This document shows, piece after piece, positions 10,290 to 20,978 of a stretch of DNA of 64,000 nucleotides (the stretch's first letter is position 1; every line of letters starts with the position of its first letter). The DNA comes from Sympetrum striolatum (lineage: Eukaryota; Arthropoda; Insecta; Odonata; Libellulidae). The notes under the pieces are model-generated. The model was not told the DNA's origin and did not search any database. It saw nothing but the letters and a program-made list of their open reading frames with translations. The stretch covers positions 558,001 to 622,000 of the forward strand of contig CANPUZ010000046.1 of NCBI GenBank assembly GCA_947579665.1, read 5' to 3'. A program made the position numbers and the translations under genes.

Positions 10290-12000
10290 CCAGCTTCTTT
10301 CCTTTGGGATGACGATGTACGAGTTTTGCGGAAAAGAAACTATTGTGGCCGCTTTCCAGGAGGTGGGCAGCGAAGAGTTTGGATTTTGGAGACGGTAAGG
10401 TGCTCTTGCTCCCTTATCTTCATGGGACGAGCAGTCTGGCCGCGGTAAATCGCCGGACAATCATCGCACCTCAATTCGTACACCCCTGACTGAGAAGAGG
10501 GGTCCCTTTTGTCCTTAGTTTGCGATAAGGAGTGCCTTAAACTTGAAGGATTGTAAAACCCTGCTTTAATTTTCTTGGGAAGAAGGTTGGCTGATTTGTA
10601 TAATATATATTTCCTAGAAATGGGAGTTCAACCCATTTCGGTTTGAGGTCATCAGATACGGAAAGGGAAGATGGAGGACGTAGCAATTTTCTTAGTTTTC
10701 TTTTTCAATAACTTCTCCACAAATTCACAGGAGTAGCCATTGTTCTGGGCTATAGTTTTTATGGTATTCAACTCTTTTGTAAAGGCTTGGGGTGAGAGAG
10801 GGACATTTGGTGGATTAAAGCATGGAAAGATGTGTGTTTGTGGGAATGGTGATGAAAAGAATACGAAGGGATCACATGGTCAGTGTAGGTGCACTTCCTA
10901 AAGATTTCCAACGAAGCTTTGCCATTGTTAAGGCGGATAGGAAGATCTAAGAAATTTAGGACACCATCAGTTTCCAATTCATGCGTGAACTGAACCCTCG
11001 GGTTTAGAGAGTTTAGTAGGTTTACAAAAGAAGGAATTTTGCGGACAGTTCCATCCCAAACACAAAAGATATCATCCACGTAGCGCTTCCAGAAAACTAT
11101 GTTTCTCACTAACCTATTCCCTGATGAAAACAGTTGTTCTTCTAAATGGTCCATGAATATCTTAGCCAGGAGGGGCGAAAGTGGCGATCCTATGGCTAAT
11201 CCTTCCTTTTGCTCAAAGAACCGATTATTAAATTGGAAATAGTTCTGGGATACACACAAATTGACTAAACTCATGAGTTCCTCCAACGTCTCATCAGTAG
11301 CACCACTTCGTCTGACCATGGAGTTGAGTCATTTTAGAGTTTCACACACCGGGATGGAGTGGAATAAGTTAGAGACATCAAAAGAGACTAAAACAGCACC
11401 TTTCGGAAAATGGAGAGAAGATATATCCTTCGAGAAATCAATAGAACTTACTATACCATATTTTGGTTTAAATTTTGTCACACTGCGGATCACTATATTC
11501 AGTTTTTCTGCAAGTCTATGTGTAGGAGCCGATATTGTGGAAACCACTGGACAGATAGGTATAAGAGCCTTATGAAGCTTAGGAAGACCATACAATCAGG
11601 GAGGTTGTGGATTCATTGTTATAAGAAAGAATTTTCTCGAGGGCTAAACACAGATTTCACTTTACTTAAAGCATCTTTTAAAGATTTCTGATAGGTAGGG
11701 GTTGGGTCTTTTGACAATTCCAAAACATTTTTAGCATTTATAAATTCTAAGCACTTTGAAATATACACATCTCTATCCAAAACAACCGTACATTTACCTT
11801 TATCTGCTGTAATCACAAACAGATTCTTAACTTTCAGAAAATGTTACACTGAGGGAATTTTGAAATGATCAAATGGGGTCTCGTACGATGAGTACCCCAT
11901 AAAAATGGCATTAGAAAATACACTTTTGGTAATATTACTTTCATTTTTAAGGGCCACTTCACAGTCAGCTGCTAAATTTTTAATAGCATTAAGATTCACC
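10290..12000 (-). pseudogene. Penelope-like reverse transcriptase with GIY-YIG endonuclease, broken
   Basis: Minus-strand pieces occur in Penelope order. First ITADKGKCTVVLDRDVYISK, then GLPKLHK and PTHRLAEKL, RT motif A (LVSFDVSNLFHSIPV), motif B (GLAIGSPLSPLLAKIFM) and the YVDDI catalytic box near 11070. NFLDLPI follows, then a connector with ELNTIKTIAQNNGYSCEFVE near 10740. Finally a GIY-YIG-type block lies at about 10403-10493 (GVYELRCDDCPAIYRGQTAR). Damage: an in-frame stop at 11329-11331, a frameshift near 11600 and another near 10770. Asp-Asp of the RT active site and the GVY half of GIY are present; the second half reads YRG instead of YIG. Family identification is secure; the copy is inactive. 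Confidence 0.85.
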
Positions 12001-12057
12001 TTTTTTTTAAATAAATAATATTGTGGAAATTACGAAGTGCTTTACTAATTTCTTATT

Positions 12058-13000
12058 ATGGCTTTCCATGAAGTCCGGCCTAATTCCATAGAATTTATTG
12101 ATAATGGAATATTATTGGGTTGTATACGTGTTGGATTAATTTTGGGAGATGGTCAGATATATATTTGATGATAGAGTGGTGGTCATTTGTTAAATTATTT
12201 CAGGTTATTCTCTCTAACATTGTTTCGAAAACTCTTATTAAGGTAAGTAGTATGCGGCATTGGACTCGGTGGAAGGTCTCCAGAATGGAAAACGTTCCAT
12301 AAATCACTGAACTAACTAACATAAATTTCCAATGATGTATAGGAATCACTGTGACATAGGCTTTCTATTATTGTTCTGTAAATAAAATTTAAATATGAAA
12401 ATATAATCAAGTCATGAATTCATAAGTGTAATGATTCATTGAAAAATCATCATTCCCCTCTGTCCATAGCCTTAGTCGCTCTATGATTCTTTATTTTCAC
12501 CTCATCCACCATCTTTATTCTTCCTCTCTTATTCCTTCCACTGAGCCTTCTAATGCCTCTTGCAGTACGCTATTTCCTCTAAATACTTGTCATAACCAGT
12601 TAGCTTTTCTTTATCTTATTTCCTTCTTCATCCTTCTTTCACTTTATTTAAAAATAGCTGGCTTGCCCAATGAATCTCAATGGGGAAATTAAAATTGATA
12701 ATTGCCAGTGCAACAACTTTGAGAAGCTCCCCTATGTACATGGGTGGTCTGAAAAGTTTCCGACATTTCTCGACATGTTTTCTGAAAATTTTCTGAAGAA
12801 GTCTGAAAAATCTGGGGTCGGAAGCTTTTCAGAACACCCTCGGACATACATTTCCTGAAAAAAAAATTGAAGTTCCCAGAAATAGTCTCAGGAAATGAGC
12901 AAACGGTCAAATATTGTTGAAACATACATAAATCCAAAAGTATTAAATTTTAAAGACTGGCGTGGACTGCATTTCATCTTGGGGAGGCTGAAATGTGAAG
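12058..13000. other. No gene recognised
   Basis: AT-rich. Around 12750-12900 the motif TCTGAAAA and its variants recur in both orientations (possible small foldback), but no family could be assigned. The short frames in the interval show no domains. Confidence 0.4.
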
Positions 13001-13059
13001 TTAGGTTATACAATATACAAACATAAAGGATAGAGTGGTATAAAAAATTTATTGACCAA

Positions 13060-13420
13060 ACATTAAGTTTTAGACAGTTTTGCAATTTTCCTTTTCGATT
13101 CACTTTCTTTAAATTTATAAACTTTGCATGCTGTCTAATCCTCATAGTTACATAATATTTTATTATATATGCTATGATTTCACTTCTGTGCATGGGAAAT
13201 TTATCCCTTCATCACCTTCAAGTAACTCTGTAATTATGCACTCAAGCACAACATTTGTCTCACAGTGCTTTACAAATTGTTCCTTCTCTTTGAGGATGAA
13301 AGTATGAAGGTTTACATTACGATGAACCAAACCCCCCATACTTTTCAGATTTGTAAACTTTGCTACTGGATGGCAAGAGAGTGATTCGGATGAATTAATG
13401 CTGCCTGGCAAACAGCACAC
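13060..13420 (-). pseudogene. P-element/THAP9-like transposase, C-terminal fragment
   Basis: The minus-strand translation reads SMGGLVHRNVNLHTFILKEK with VLECIITELLE and FPCTE. After a +1 shift near 13187 it continues EIIAYIIKYYVTMRIRQHAK and FINLKKVNRKGKLQNCLKL. The order GGL-x-P/H, a hydrophobic pair, FPC-x-E-H and (V/T)xRI-x-x-H-x-K-x-x-N with a lysine-rich end resembles the C-terminus of P-element-like (THAP9-type) transposases. The catalytic core is missing. The assignment is from remembered family pattern, not alignment, and is moderate. It is divergent from the hAT-like fragment that starts just to the right. Confidence 0.45.
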
Positions 13421-13429
13421 TTGCTGTGT

Positions 13430-14160
13430 TTCTTTATTTGGTGCAATACAACGATGACAGGGAATTGGACTCTGGAAAAATTATTAGAGCGTCCCCTGAA
13501 ATACCCACTAACATGCGCAATAACTTGTTTTGATCCTGAAATCACAATCAATCCAAAACTAGCGGAAAAACAGATTACTGCCTTGATTTGGTGATTTCAG
13601 CTGAGAGAATCGCACCAATCAAAGCCGATAGGGTCAAGAGACAATACTTGGAGCTTTGTTCAGATTCACTTGTAATCAATTGCTTGAAAAAGTTTAGACA
13701 TGCGAATGATGAAAGACTCGATGATCTTTGGGTAAACGTCATGAAAATTTCTCGCAAACCCAGCGAGGATATGCAAGATTTTATGAAACTAATCCTAATA
13801 TTGTCACATGGAAATGCAGCTGTTGAGCGGGGGTTTTCTGTGAATAAAGAAATAATAATAGAAAACCAAGAGTATAATTCCCTAGTAGCTCAAAGGAGAA
13901 TTTATGATGCTATAAAAGCGGCAGGAGGTATTGGAAATGTAGTAATCGACCAAGATTTGAGTCATGCCATGAAAAATGCCAGTTCATTTGATAAGGAAAG
14001 CTTGAAGAAAAAACGAGAGCTAAAAGAGAGAGAACAAATTGAATGTGACATGAAAAAAAAAGAGAGCAACAACTCAAAGAGTTGCAAATTGAAAAAAAAT
14101 AATATTTTAGAACGAGTCGCTCTCCTTGATGAGGAGATTGAAAACATAAAGAAAGTTTAA
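13430..14160 (+). pseudogene. hAT-like transposase C-terminal region, frameshifted
   Basis: One frame, ending at a stop near 13592, reads WTLEKLLERPLKYPLTCAIT and CFDPEITINPKLAEKQI. After a shift of frame the next 190 codons (13588-14160) contain LILSHGNAAVERGFSVNKEI. This matches the LPHGxADVERGFSxNK block of hAT dimerisation-domain proteins and is followed by SLVAQRRIYDAI and GGIGNV. A lysine/glutamate-rich coiled-coil tail ends at KKV. Intact proteins of this family run to 600 residues or more, so only the C-terminal third is here. The first frame could continue leftward but is not recognisable. No TIRs were found. Confidence 0.7.
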
Positions 14161-14281
14161 GCTCTTTCATGATTACCTAAGATGGCTAAGACAGCCAAAT
14201 AGACTGATCTCTGTTCCAAAATGACATAGAATGTATTATTTGTTGATATTTCCAAAGATTCTAATTGTACTTAGTATTATA

Positions 14282-15428
14282 CGAGTAAAATGTAGCTTGC
14301 ATACTGCAAGCAGATCGGCAATACTTATTTCATATCGGCATCATATCGGGACTGTCCTCAAAAAAAAAAAGGATTGAAATTTTTCTTAAAATTCGCTGAA
14401 ATTTCATCGTCTGGCATCGAACCCGGGTCTTACTGGTGAAACTACTATGCAGCACAACAGAAGATCACTATCTCTAACTATGTGTGAAAATTCAAGCAGA
14501 ATTATTGACTGCAACTGCATGAAACAACGTCCTACTTTACACGAAGGTAGATGGCTCTCTGGATTCGAACCAAGGACTATTTAGGAAATCTAAAACATAA
14601 TTTTGAAATGTATCTATGTTCCCTATCTATATGACTAATTTCATGTTTTAGTATTATTGGGAAGGGGTTCAAATTAATTCTTAAAAATCGGATAATTTAC
14701 TGATTGTAGAGACGCCTGGTGTCGAACCCAGGAAATTTTGGTAATTGTGAATGCTTAGTATGATTTATTAGGACTTAATCTTATTTCATACAAAGTTTAA
14801 AGTCGATATCATGCCGGGAAGTACCTAAAACCTAATTCTGTTATCTCCATAAGAAATGCATAGAGGAATGTAAATGGCTCTCTGGGATCGAACCAAGGAC
14901 CTTCAGTGAATCTGTAAAATTTGATTAGGAAATATATTTATGATCTACAACTCCTTGCCGAATTTCAAGTTTCCATTACATCGGGAAAGGGTCCAAAAAA
15001 AATCTTAAAAATCGCCACAATGCATTTTAAACGGCCGATTTTTGCCTTGACCTAGCATCGAACCAAGGTTATTTTCTGTAAAACTCATTTATGTTTTCGA
15101 TAGATCATGACCATATATAAAGGCTCCTAGCGTTTCGATTCTCTACCTATCCGGGAAGTATTTTTTTAAAATTCCCGAAGATCTGAGCAATGCATTTAAA
15201 CGGGAAAAATCGGGACTTTGGGGCCCTCAGGAATCGAACCCATGACACTGAGGATCAAAATCACAATTTTTCTGGCGGTTAATTGTTATGGCCAATACGC
15301 AGTAAAAATTTGAACTCAATCACGCTTGTGGTTTAGGCTGTGAATTTGTATCCTATCTATCTATATACCTATCTATATACCTATCTATATATATGAATGA
15401 ATCCGGAGAAGCATCTATATATAATAGA
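14282..15428 (-). mobile_element. H1 Helitron-like element, full length
   Basis: Starts with the complement of the 3' end (CGAGTAAAATGTAGC plus the hairpin GCTTGCATACTGCAAGC) and ends with the 5' terminus GAATCCGGAGAAGCATC and ATAATAGA. Degenerate TCGAACC cores lie between, for example GCATCGAACCCGGG and GATTCGAACCAAGG. Several modules are more diverged than in the 57-62 kb copies, suggesting an older copy. No coding capacity. Confidence 0.75.
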
Positions 15429-15604
15429 TACAATAAAGTGAACTCTGTGTACCAATAAAAATGACACAGATATCCAAAACAAATTTGAGGTCTTATACTT
15501 TTTATTCAGAAACCCTCCTTGAAAAATCCAGATTTTCCTCCTTTAAATCCTTGAAACCTCCTTGATTTTCAAGATTGGTGGCTCCTGGCAACCCTGCATA
15601 GTTA

Positions 15605-15807
15605 TAGATGGTGAATTTCTGTTGTGCTGCATAGTATGTTCACCAGGAAGACCCCGGTTCAATGCCAGACGATTAAATTGCAGCGAATTTTAAGAATATT
15701 TTCAATCCTTATTTTCTTTTACGACCATCCCTATATGATGCCGTTATGAAATTAGTTTCATCGATCTGCTTGCAATACGCAAGCTACATTTTACTCGTAT
15801 GTAATTT
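15605..15807 (+). mobile_element. H1 fragment, 3' end only
   Basis: About 200 bp that runs from the last module (ACCCCGGTTCAATGCCAGA) to the hairpin (GCTTGCAATACGCAAGC) and TTTTACTCG at 15807. The hairpin loop carries compensating changes (GCAATACGC). The 5' part is absent. It faces the neighbouring minus copy. Confidence 0.7.
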
Positions 15808-15834
15808 ATAATTGTTAACACCACACTGTTATTT

Positions 15835-16010
15835 TTTAAATGTTTTCTCTCGGTTTTTTCACCCCCTTCTCTGTGTGTGTTTTCCTGCAACGTGGGTTTT
15901 TACTTTGCCATCCTTCAGTTGCTACGGATTTTCCCCACACTCTACTCTGTCTTTTTGTTTTAATTTAATTATAATCATTTATATTCTGACGACATACGAG
16001 GTTAGGTGGA
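15835..16010 (+). repeat. Retroposon-like repeat, copy C
   Basis: Shares a CACCCCCTTCT segment, GTGTTTTCCTGCAACGTGG and GAGGTTAGGTGGAAGAGAGGC with the repeats at 1015-1215 and 2220-2345. It is cut off where piggyBac-like MITE sequence begins. Probable truncated LINE or SINE. Confidence 0.4.
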
Positions 16011-16402
16011 AGAGAGGCATCCCTGACCCTGAGTTTATGGCTGATGAATTTGGAATATTGTGTGAATTAAAAGTAAACTGTTTAAAAATAAAATATAATT
16101 TGATATATTAATAATAATTCTTAATTATATGAAATTTATCTACTATCTATAAAAATTAAGGCGGAAACAAGGTAAAAATGCAATATTTTACGTAAAGGTC
16201 TCTCATCTACTTGGCACTACCACTTAGAAAAATTTGTTTAAATAAATAAACTTCCGATTTGGCAAAAATGCATGACTTATTCAGAACATTCTAAAACTCA
16301 GCTGCTACGAGAAAGAAGAAGAAAAAAAGCACTAAAAAAAGATATGGCATTTTAGAATTCACATGGGTTGATTCAACACAGCCGAGAGTACTCGAGGGTT
16401 AA
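16010..16402 (-). mobile_element. piggyBac-like MITE, one end only
   Basis: Inverted partial copy of the MITE at 6651-7231. Shared parts include TTACGTAAAGGTC with CTACTTGGCACTACC and GAATTCACATGGGTTGATTC. It ends in GAGTACTCGAGGG directly before TTAA at 16399-16402. The other end is lost at the junction with the retroposon-like repeat near 16010. Confidence 0.6.
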
Positions 16403-16404
16403 TG

Positions 16405-16685
16405 CATGGAAGAAAGGAGTGAATTAATTGGGGAAAAAAGTTCAAGGGAAGGGATAAGAGAGAATTGAAAAGTGTTGGGATAGAAGATTGATGTTTGAGA
16501 AAGTCGGAAACAAGGTACGTGAAGGAAGTTAGAGTTGCGGGAAGGAACGCAAAGGGAGAAGCAAGGGAAGATGTCAGTAGATATGTAATGGCCGTTGAAG
16601 AAATGTTAATTTCCATAACCTTCGAAATAGCCAGTAAATGGCATCTTATAATGGGGGATATAACACATTTATGAATTTATTTACT
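16405..16685. other. No gene recognised
   Basis: A purine-rich stretch (16405-16600) gives a minus-strand frame of 85 codons without recognisable features. Confidence 0.4.
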
Positions 16686-17318
16686 GTATATATCGGCATA
16701 TAAGTCGACCTTTGAAGCGTAAAAAATTCTCAAAAAGAAGGGACTTATACGCCAAACATAAAATTTAACCCTTTACCACTGAGTGGTAAATAAGTGAAAC
16801 TGCCTGCTTAACGCTTGTTGTACACAAACTCACCACAATTATTTCCTACTGAAACTAATTTTGGCAAGTCTAATTAACTTAGATATCATATTTTTATTTT
16901 ACAAAAATTTTAAACATATTTCCATGTTTTCTTTTTAGGAATGAAGATCAATAAGTGCATAATGGTTTGTTTTTGTTTATATGATCGTTATGATTCCACT
17001 TAGCGCAGTGTCGTGATTTGATATTACCATGCTATATAAGTATTATTTCTATAATAAATTTTTAATACCATTGCGTTTGTTTCGTAAGGCAATTTTATTT
17101 TTAAAGCCTGAGTGATACCAGCGAAAGAAACTTGTGTTATAGTTAAGCAGAGGCGAGAAGTTGACATGGCAGCTAAAAAAAACAATTCTAGCATCTTAAT
17201 GTTATGCGGTAAATATTCCTTAAGGTGTTGTATATTTATGGATACCATAGTTTTTCATGCCATAACATGGGAAATTTTTGGGTCGACTTGTACGCTGAAC
17301 ATATACGATATTTATTAA
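16686..17318 (+). mobile_element. TIR element, 'CGGCATATAAGTCGACC' family, short copy
   Basis: The left end TACTGTATATATCGGCATAT with AAGTCGACC is the imperfect complement of the right end (GGGTCGACTTGTACGCTGAA, CATATACGATATT). The interior has parts in common with the inverted, longer copy at 55762-56840, for example TAAGTGAAACTGCCTGC and GAAAGAAACTTGTGTTATAG. A 68-codon plus frame at 17112-17318 is not recognisable. Tc1/mariner-pogo-like class II element is the best guess from the TIR style. Confidence 0.55.
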
Positions 17319-17452
17319 AATTTACTGTCAGACAAACCCATGACAATTAATAATGCACACATAATTAGAGTTGAATGAAAGGAAATCACAATCAAATTGT
17401 AGGGATATCAATTCTTTTGATTATTTAATCAATACATGGGCAGACACCCTTT

Positions 17453-18260
17453 TACAAGAAATATGATACATTACAAGTTTACATTATGTAGAATAAAATA
17501 CATAATAGTTGTTTGTGATATGATAATTACATTACATTGTAGTATACATATTAAAAAGTATAAATTTAAAATAAATACAAGTTACTGATAAGGGATCTGC
17601 TGAAACATATCTTTATTACTATTAGCTAAGTATGGTAAATGGGATTATGAAACGTACTAAGTCATAGCATGTGGTATATCAAAGAGTTTTGGATAACACT
17701 GATTGAATTATGGAAAGAAATCAAACTGAACAACTAATCAGATTCGATTGCGTAATCAATTAACTTTTTGAGGAATTTAAGTCAAATAAACTGTCTCCTT
17801 CTGTCTGGTAACTTCTTTTGCAATTTCTCAAGCTTATTCGTGTATACCTCTTGCTAAGGAAACCAGAAATGTACGCAGTACACCAATATGGAAAGAACCA
17901 AAGTTTTATATAAGATAGCAATGATTTTTGTGTTGGTGATATCTCTAGATACTCTACTTTTATAAACAATAAGTTGGGATGCTTTATTACAAATATTGTC
18001 AACATGAACACAGAAGGTAAGATGTCATAGTAATACCTAAATATTTTACTATAGGAAAGTCTTTGAAGGGGCTTGTTATTAATTTTATAAGAAAAAGAAT
18101 ATTGGTTTGGCACTCTTATAATATTAACCTTTAATTGTCTCATTAACCTTACATGATAAAGTATAAGACATTGTGAAAAGATCATAAACATAAGAATCAA
18201 TCATAAGTATCACAATAAATAATAATAATAATAATCGCAATATCGCAATATTTTGTATAG
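17453..18260 (-). pseudogene. Non-LTR retrotransposon 3' fragment, copy 1 (Jockey-like)
   Basis: Minus-strand frames contain SYKINNKPLQRLSYSKIFRY, then after shifts HLTFCVHVDNICNKASQLIV with YKSRVSRDIT and AILYKTLVL. This is the pattern after the RT palm of Jockey-like LINEs (INNxxLxRVxxxKYLGV, SDLTFxxHVDxIxxKASQLLGF, YKTLVxPxLEYxxxVW). A stop replaces the residue after the WFP box. Compared with copy 2 (23149-24045) it lacks five bases near 18020 and carries an AAT-rich insertion at 18215-18245. A roughly 270-bp non-coding 3' part (17453-17755) is shared. Confidence 0.75.
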
Positions 18261-18374
18261 GAGCAATATACAAAATCACATTACGAAATGACAATTATAA
18301 AAATCATCAAGAAAAGAAAAAGCATTACAAGTGAAGAAATCATGCAGAACAATATACAAAATACAATATAAAAA

Positions 18375-18525
18375 ATACAAGTTGTATTTATTTCTTACAC
18401 AATGTCGAGGAACATTAATATTATTTAATGATCGCATTTCGGGTGAGTCAATATAGTTGTTTTATGTAGAAAAATAATTCCAAAGTTTCTTCTCCTAGTT
18501 TCTAAAGTTTTCAAACTTAATAATA
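18375..18525 (-). pseudogene. LINE reverse transcriptase C-terminal fragment
   Basis: Minus-strand reading gives DSPEMRSLNNINVPRHCVRN followed by KYNLYF. This fits the extreme C-terminal block of Jockey/I-type LINE proteins (SPExLxxInFxVPxxxxRNxxxF). Preceding codons are less clear. It joins the right end of the fragment at 17453-18260 and could be the displaced tail of the same or another LINE. Confidence 0.55.
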
Positions 18526-18534
18526 TAATAAATA

Positions 18535-18877
18535 ATAATAATATAAGCTTAATTCAGCCCAATTCATTTAAATACATTCAAATTCATTAATATATTTAAA
18601 ATAAAATAAATACATTAAATATATGGTAACCATTCAAGAAAAACTATAATTTTTTTAAAACTTATTTAACATTTTTTTTATTTGAGTAATTTTCTTGTTA
18701 ATACTTTTTCATTTAGATAGCTTATAAAAAGCTTGGCATTGAAGCTGTTAAGAACATCGTTAGATATCTAAATATATTTATGAAAAGTTATCTTTTATTT
18801 TTACATTAAAAATGTAATGTTTTTATAAACTACATAAACAAGAGCATAAACAGAATGAAACCACTGAAAATAGAAGT
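18535..18877. repeat. Dispersed AT-rich repeat, copy 2
   Basis: Second copy of the repeat at 15-462, with AAGCTTGGCATTGAAGCTG and TGTTTTTATAAACTACATAA. It lacks a block near 18630 that copy 1 has. AAT-rich tract at its left edge. Confidence 0.6.
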
Positions 18878-19189
18878 TAGCAGCTTCATTTTGATCTACA
18901 TACTCTTTTAGCTGGAAATAACCATTCAATATCATTATTAACAGTGTTATGCCTCTATTTGGCTTCAACTAATTGAATAAGGATGATTTAAATCAAGGTG
19001 ATCAGGTCGAAACTGATTGCAATTTTCGCTTCTTATTTTATACCATATTTTATACGACTTTAGAATATAAAGCATTGTTAGTAAAAAATTTACTAATAGA
19101 TATTATTATAAATATGTGACTTAAAAACTATTTAACATTAGAAACAGTACAAAAAACATCTGATAAATGAAAGATAATTACAGGAACTG

Positions 19190-19597
19190 TCATTGGCACT
19201 CATATTGTCAACAAGACATTTTTTTAGATTTCTTTGAAAAATCACTAGATTAGGGAACCTCTGTCTTGTGTAGAAGTGAGTTGTACGACATTATTCCTCA
19301 ATAAAATAAGGAGATTAGTGTATTTGGAGAAGAAATGAATGTGGAAATCGCTTCATCCTCCAGTATTATGTCTGTGTACATCGCACTGTTTATCTCTAAG
19401 AATTTTTGTAAACATTCAGGCATCAGACCCATTTTTATTTCATGCACAAAATTCAATACTTGATATTTTAGAGCTTGTTCCACATTTAACCAACCTAATC
19501 TTTGGAGCATCGTATCCATATTAGTATAACTATCACATTTTAATATTAAAGACGTAATGAGATGGAATACGAAATTGAATTTTAGACAAGAAAACAA
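19190..19597 (-). pseudogene. LINE reverse transcriptase C-terminal fragment
   Basis: The minus-strand frame 19597-19298 reads LKCDSYTNMDTMLQRLGWLN, VEQALKYQVLNFVHEIKMGL and MPECLQKFLEINS. This is the post-RT C-terminal domain of Jockey/I-type LINEs (KCxRYTxIxxMLxxLxWLxVxQRxxYxxLxFxxKIxxGLxPxYL). After a frame change RFPNLVIFQRNLKKCLVDN follows down to about 19200. It lies directly left of the repeat at 19624. The same family, more broken, is at 28720-29262. Confidence 0.7.
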
Positions 19598-19623
19598 CTA
19601 ACACCCCCTCGACTTGTTTTGTG

Positions 19624-19842
19624 TAGTAAGAGTAGGTATGAGATTATGCACCTATTTTGTGGGGTGGGCAAGTTTAGATAAGAAAGGGAATATGAAATTT
19701 CATTCACTGCAATACCTACTTTGAGGTTAACCCTTAAAGGACTAAGGGAGGGCTAAAAAATGTCCACCACTCTTCTTTTTCAATATTTTAAGAACTTAAT
19801 CGTGTTATATACAGTCTTATAACTTTATTACATTGTCAAATA
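19624..19842 (+). repeat. Repeat X, left part (interrupted by H1)
   Basis: Shares about 215 bp with 48935-49140, including TATGAGATTATGCACCTATT and CATTCACTGCAATACCTAC, CCCTTAAAGGACTAAGGGAG and TGTCCACCAC. The match stops at CAAATAT, exactly where the H1 5' terminus begins, and resumes at 20674. TTAACCCTTAAAGGACTAAG at about 19728 resembles a TTAA-flanked piggyBac-type end. Confidence 0.7.
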
Positions 19843-20673
19843 TCTCTATTATATATAGATGCTTCTCCGGATTCATTCATGTATCTAACTATATATATGG
19901 ATAGATAGGATACTAATTCACAGGCTAAACCACAGGCGTCATTGACTAGAAATGTTTACCACGGATTGGCCATAATGTGTAACTGCCAGAAAAATTGCGA
20001 TTTTGATCCTCAATGTCATGGGTTCGATTCCAGAGGGCCCCAAAATCCTGATTTTTCCATTTAAATGCGTTGCTTTGATTTTCCTTAAGTAAAAAAAATA
20101 CTTTTCGGATAGGTTGAGAATCTAAACTCATGGAGCCGATATATATGGTAAGGATCTATCGATATCATTAATCACTTTTACATAAAATATCCTGGGTTCG
20201 ATGCTAGGATGATGCAAAAATCTGCCCTTTAAAATACATTGGGTTAGTTTTTCATTGTTTTTTTAATGCACTTATTGAAATGATAGGAAGTTCTTGCTTA
20301 GATAGAGGATGTATATTGAGACTCGGTTTAAGAAAAAAAAATATGTAAGACCACGCTGTTTCTGGGTTCAATGCATGACCACATTAAAATTTCTCACATA
20401 TGGAATATAAGGAAAAGTAGGACATTGTTTTAGGCAATTTCACACAATATTTCTGCTTGAATTTTTACATACAGTTAGAGATGGTGATCTTCCGTTGTGC
20501 TGCATTGTAAGTATTACCAGGAAGACCCGGATTTGATGCTGGGTGGAGAAATTGCAGCTAATTTTAAGAATATTTACAATACTTTTTCTTCATTTGAGGA
20601 TCCTCTCGATATAATGTCGACTTTACATTTGTGTTATCAACATGCTTGCAGAATGCAAGCTACATTTTACTCA
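19843..20673 (+). mobile_element. H1 Helitron-like element inserted in repeat X
   Basis: Begins TCTCTATTATATATAGATGC and ends hairpin GCTTGCAGAATGCAAGC then ACATTTTACTCA. At 831 bp it lacks two of the usual modules. The paralogous repeat at 48935-49235 is uninterrupted here and reads CAAATATAGGTTG. The flanks of this copy (CAAATAT and AGGTTG) therefore join with neither duplication nor loss, apart from one base assignable to either side. That fits Helitron insertion between A and T without target duplication. Confidence 0.75.
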
Positions 20674-20975
20674 AAGGTTGTTAAAGAGAACTATAAGTTG
20701 ATGCATTTTGTACATTTTTTTAAGCAGTGTAAAGAGAGCGGAAATAGGCTCAAAATGACCCTATTCCTTGGTCCAACCTGCGACATTTTTTTGAACCAAA
20801 TGGAATCATGCATTTTGACAAATAGTTTTTAATTAATTTTAATAATTCAATTTAATTTTTTTAATTATACATTGTTGTTGATTTATAAGCATAACTAATG
20901 ATGATTTACAAACTTATTTCCTGGATTAAAGCTTTAAAGCCATTGAGAAGAAGCTCAGTTGAATTTTCATGATTC
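20674..20975 (+). repeat. Repeat X, right part
   Basis: Continues the match to the 49 kb copy: GGTTGTTAAAGAGAACTATA and CAAAATGACCCTATTCCTT, then GATTTACAAACTTATTTCC and CATTGAGAAGAAGCT. Between the last two blocks the two copies differ; the 49 kb copy there contains the tRNA-cored palindrome. Confidence 0.6.
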
Positions 20976-20978
20976 CTT

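Larger units (their letters stand above)
10066..12057 (-). mobile_element. Penelope-like retroelement bounded by inverted terminal repeats
   Basis: Positions 10066-10120 and 12003-12057 are 55-bp inverted repeats that differ at about two bases; each contains AAGAAATTAGTAAAGCAC or its complement. Between them, on the minus strand, lie a Penelope-type reverse transcriptase and a GIY-YIG endonuclease, both damaged. A hammerhead-like motif lies just inside the repeat at the endonuclease end. Inverted terminal segments are a known variant for Penelope-like elements. The 5' coding part looks short, so the copy is probably truncated. The left boundary abuts a foldback element. Confidence 0.7.

Noticed and set aside
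16359..16616. 85-codon minus-strand frame
   Set aside because: Low-complexity purine-rich DNA on the plus strand, overlapping a MITE end; no recognisable domain.
17112..17318. 68-codon frame beginning MIPAKETCVIVKQRREVDMA
   Set aside because: Could be the start of a transposase, but it ends in the terminal repeat and no domain is recognisable, so it is not listed as a gene.
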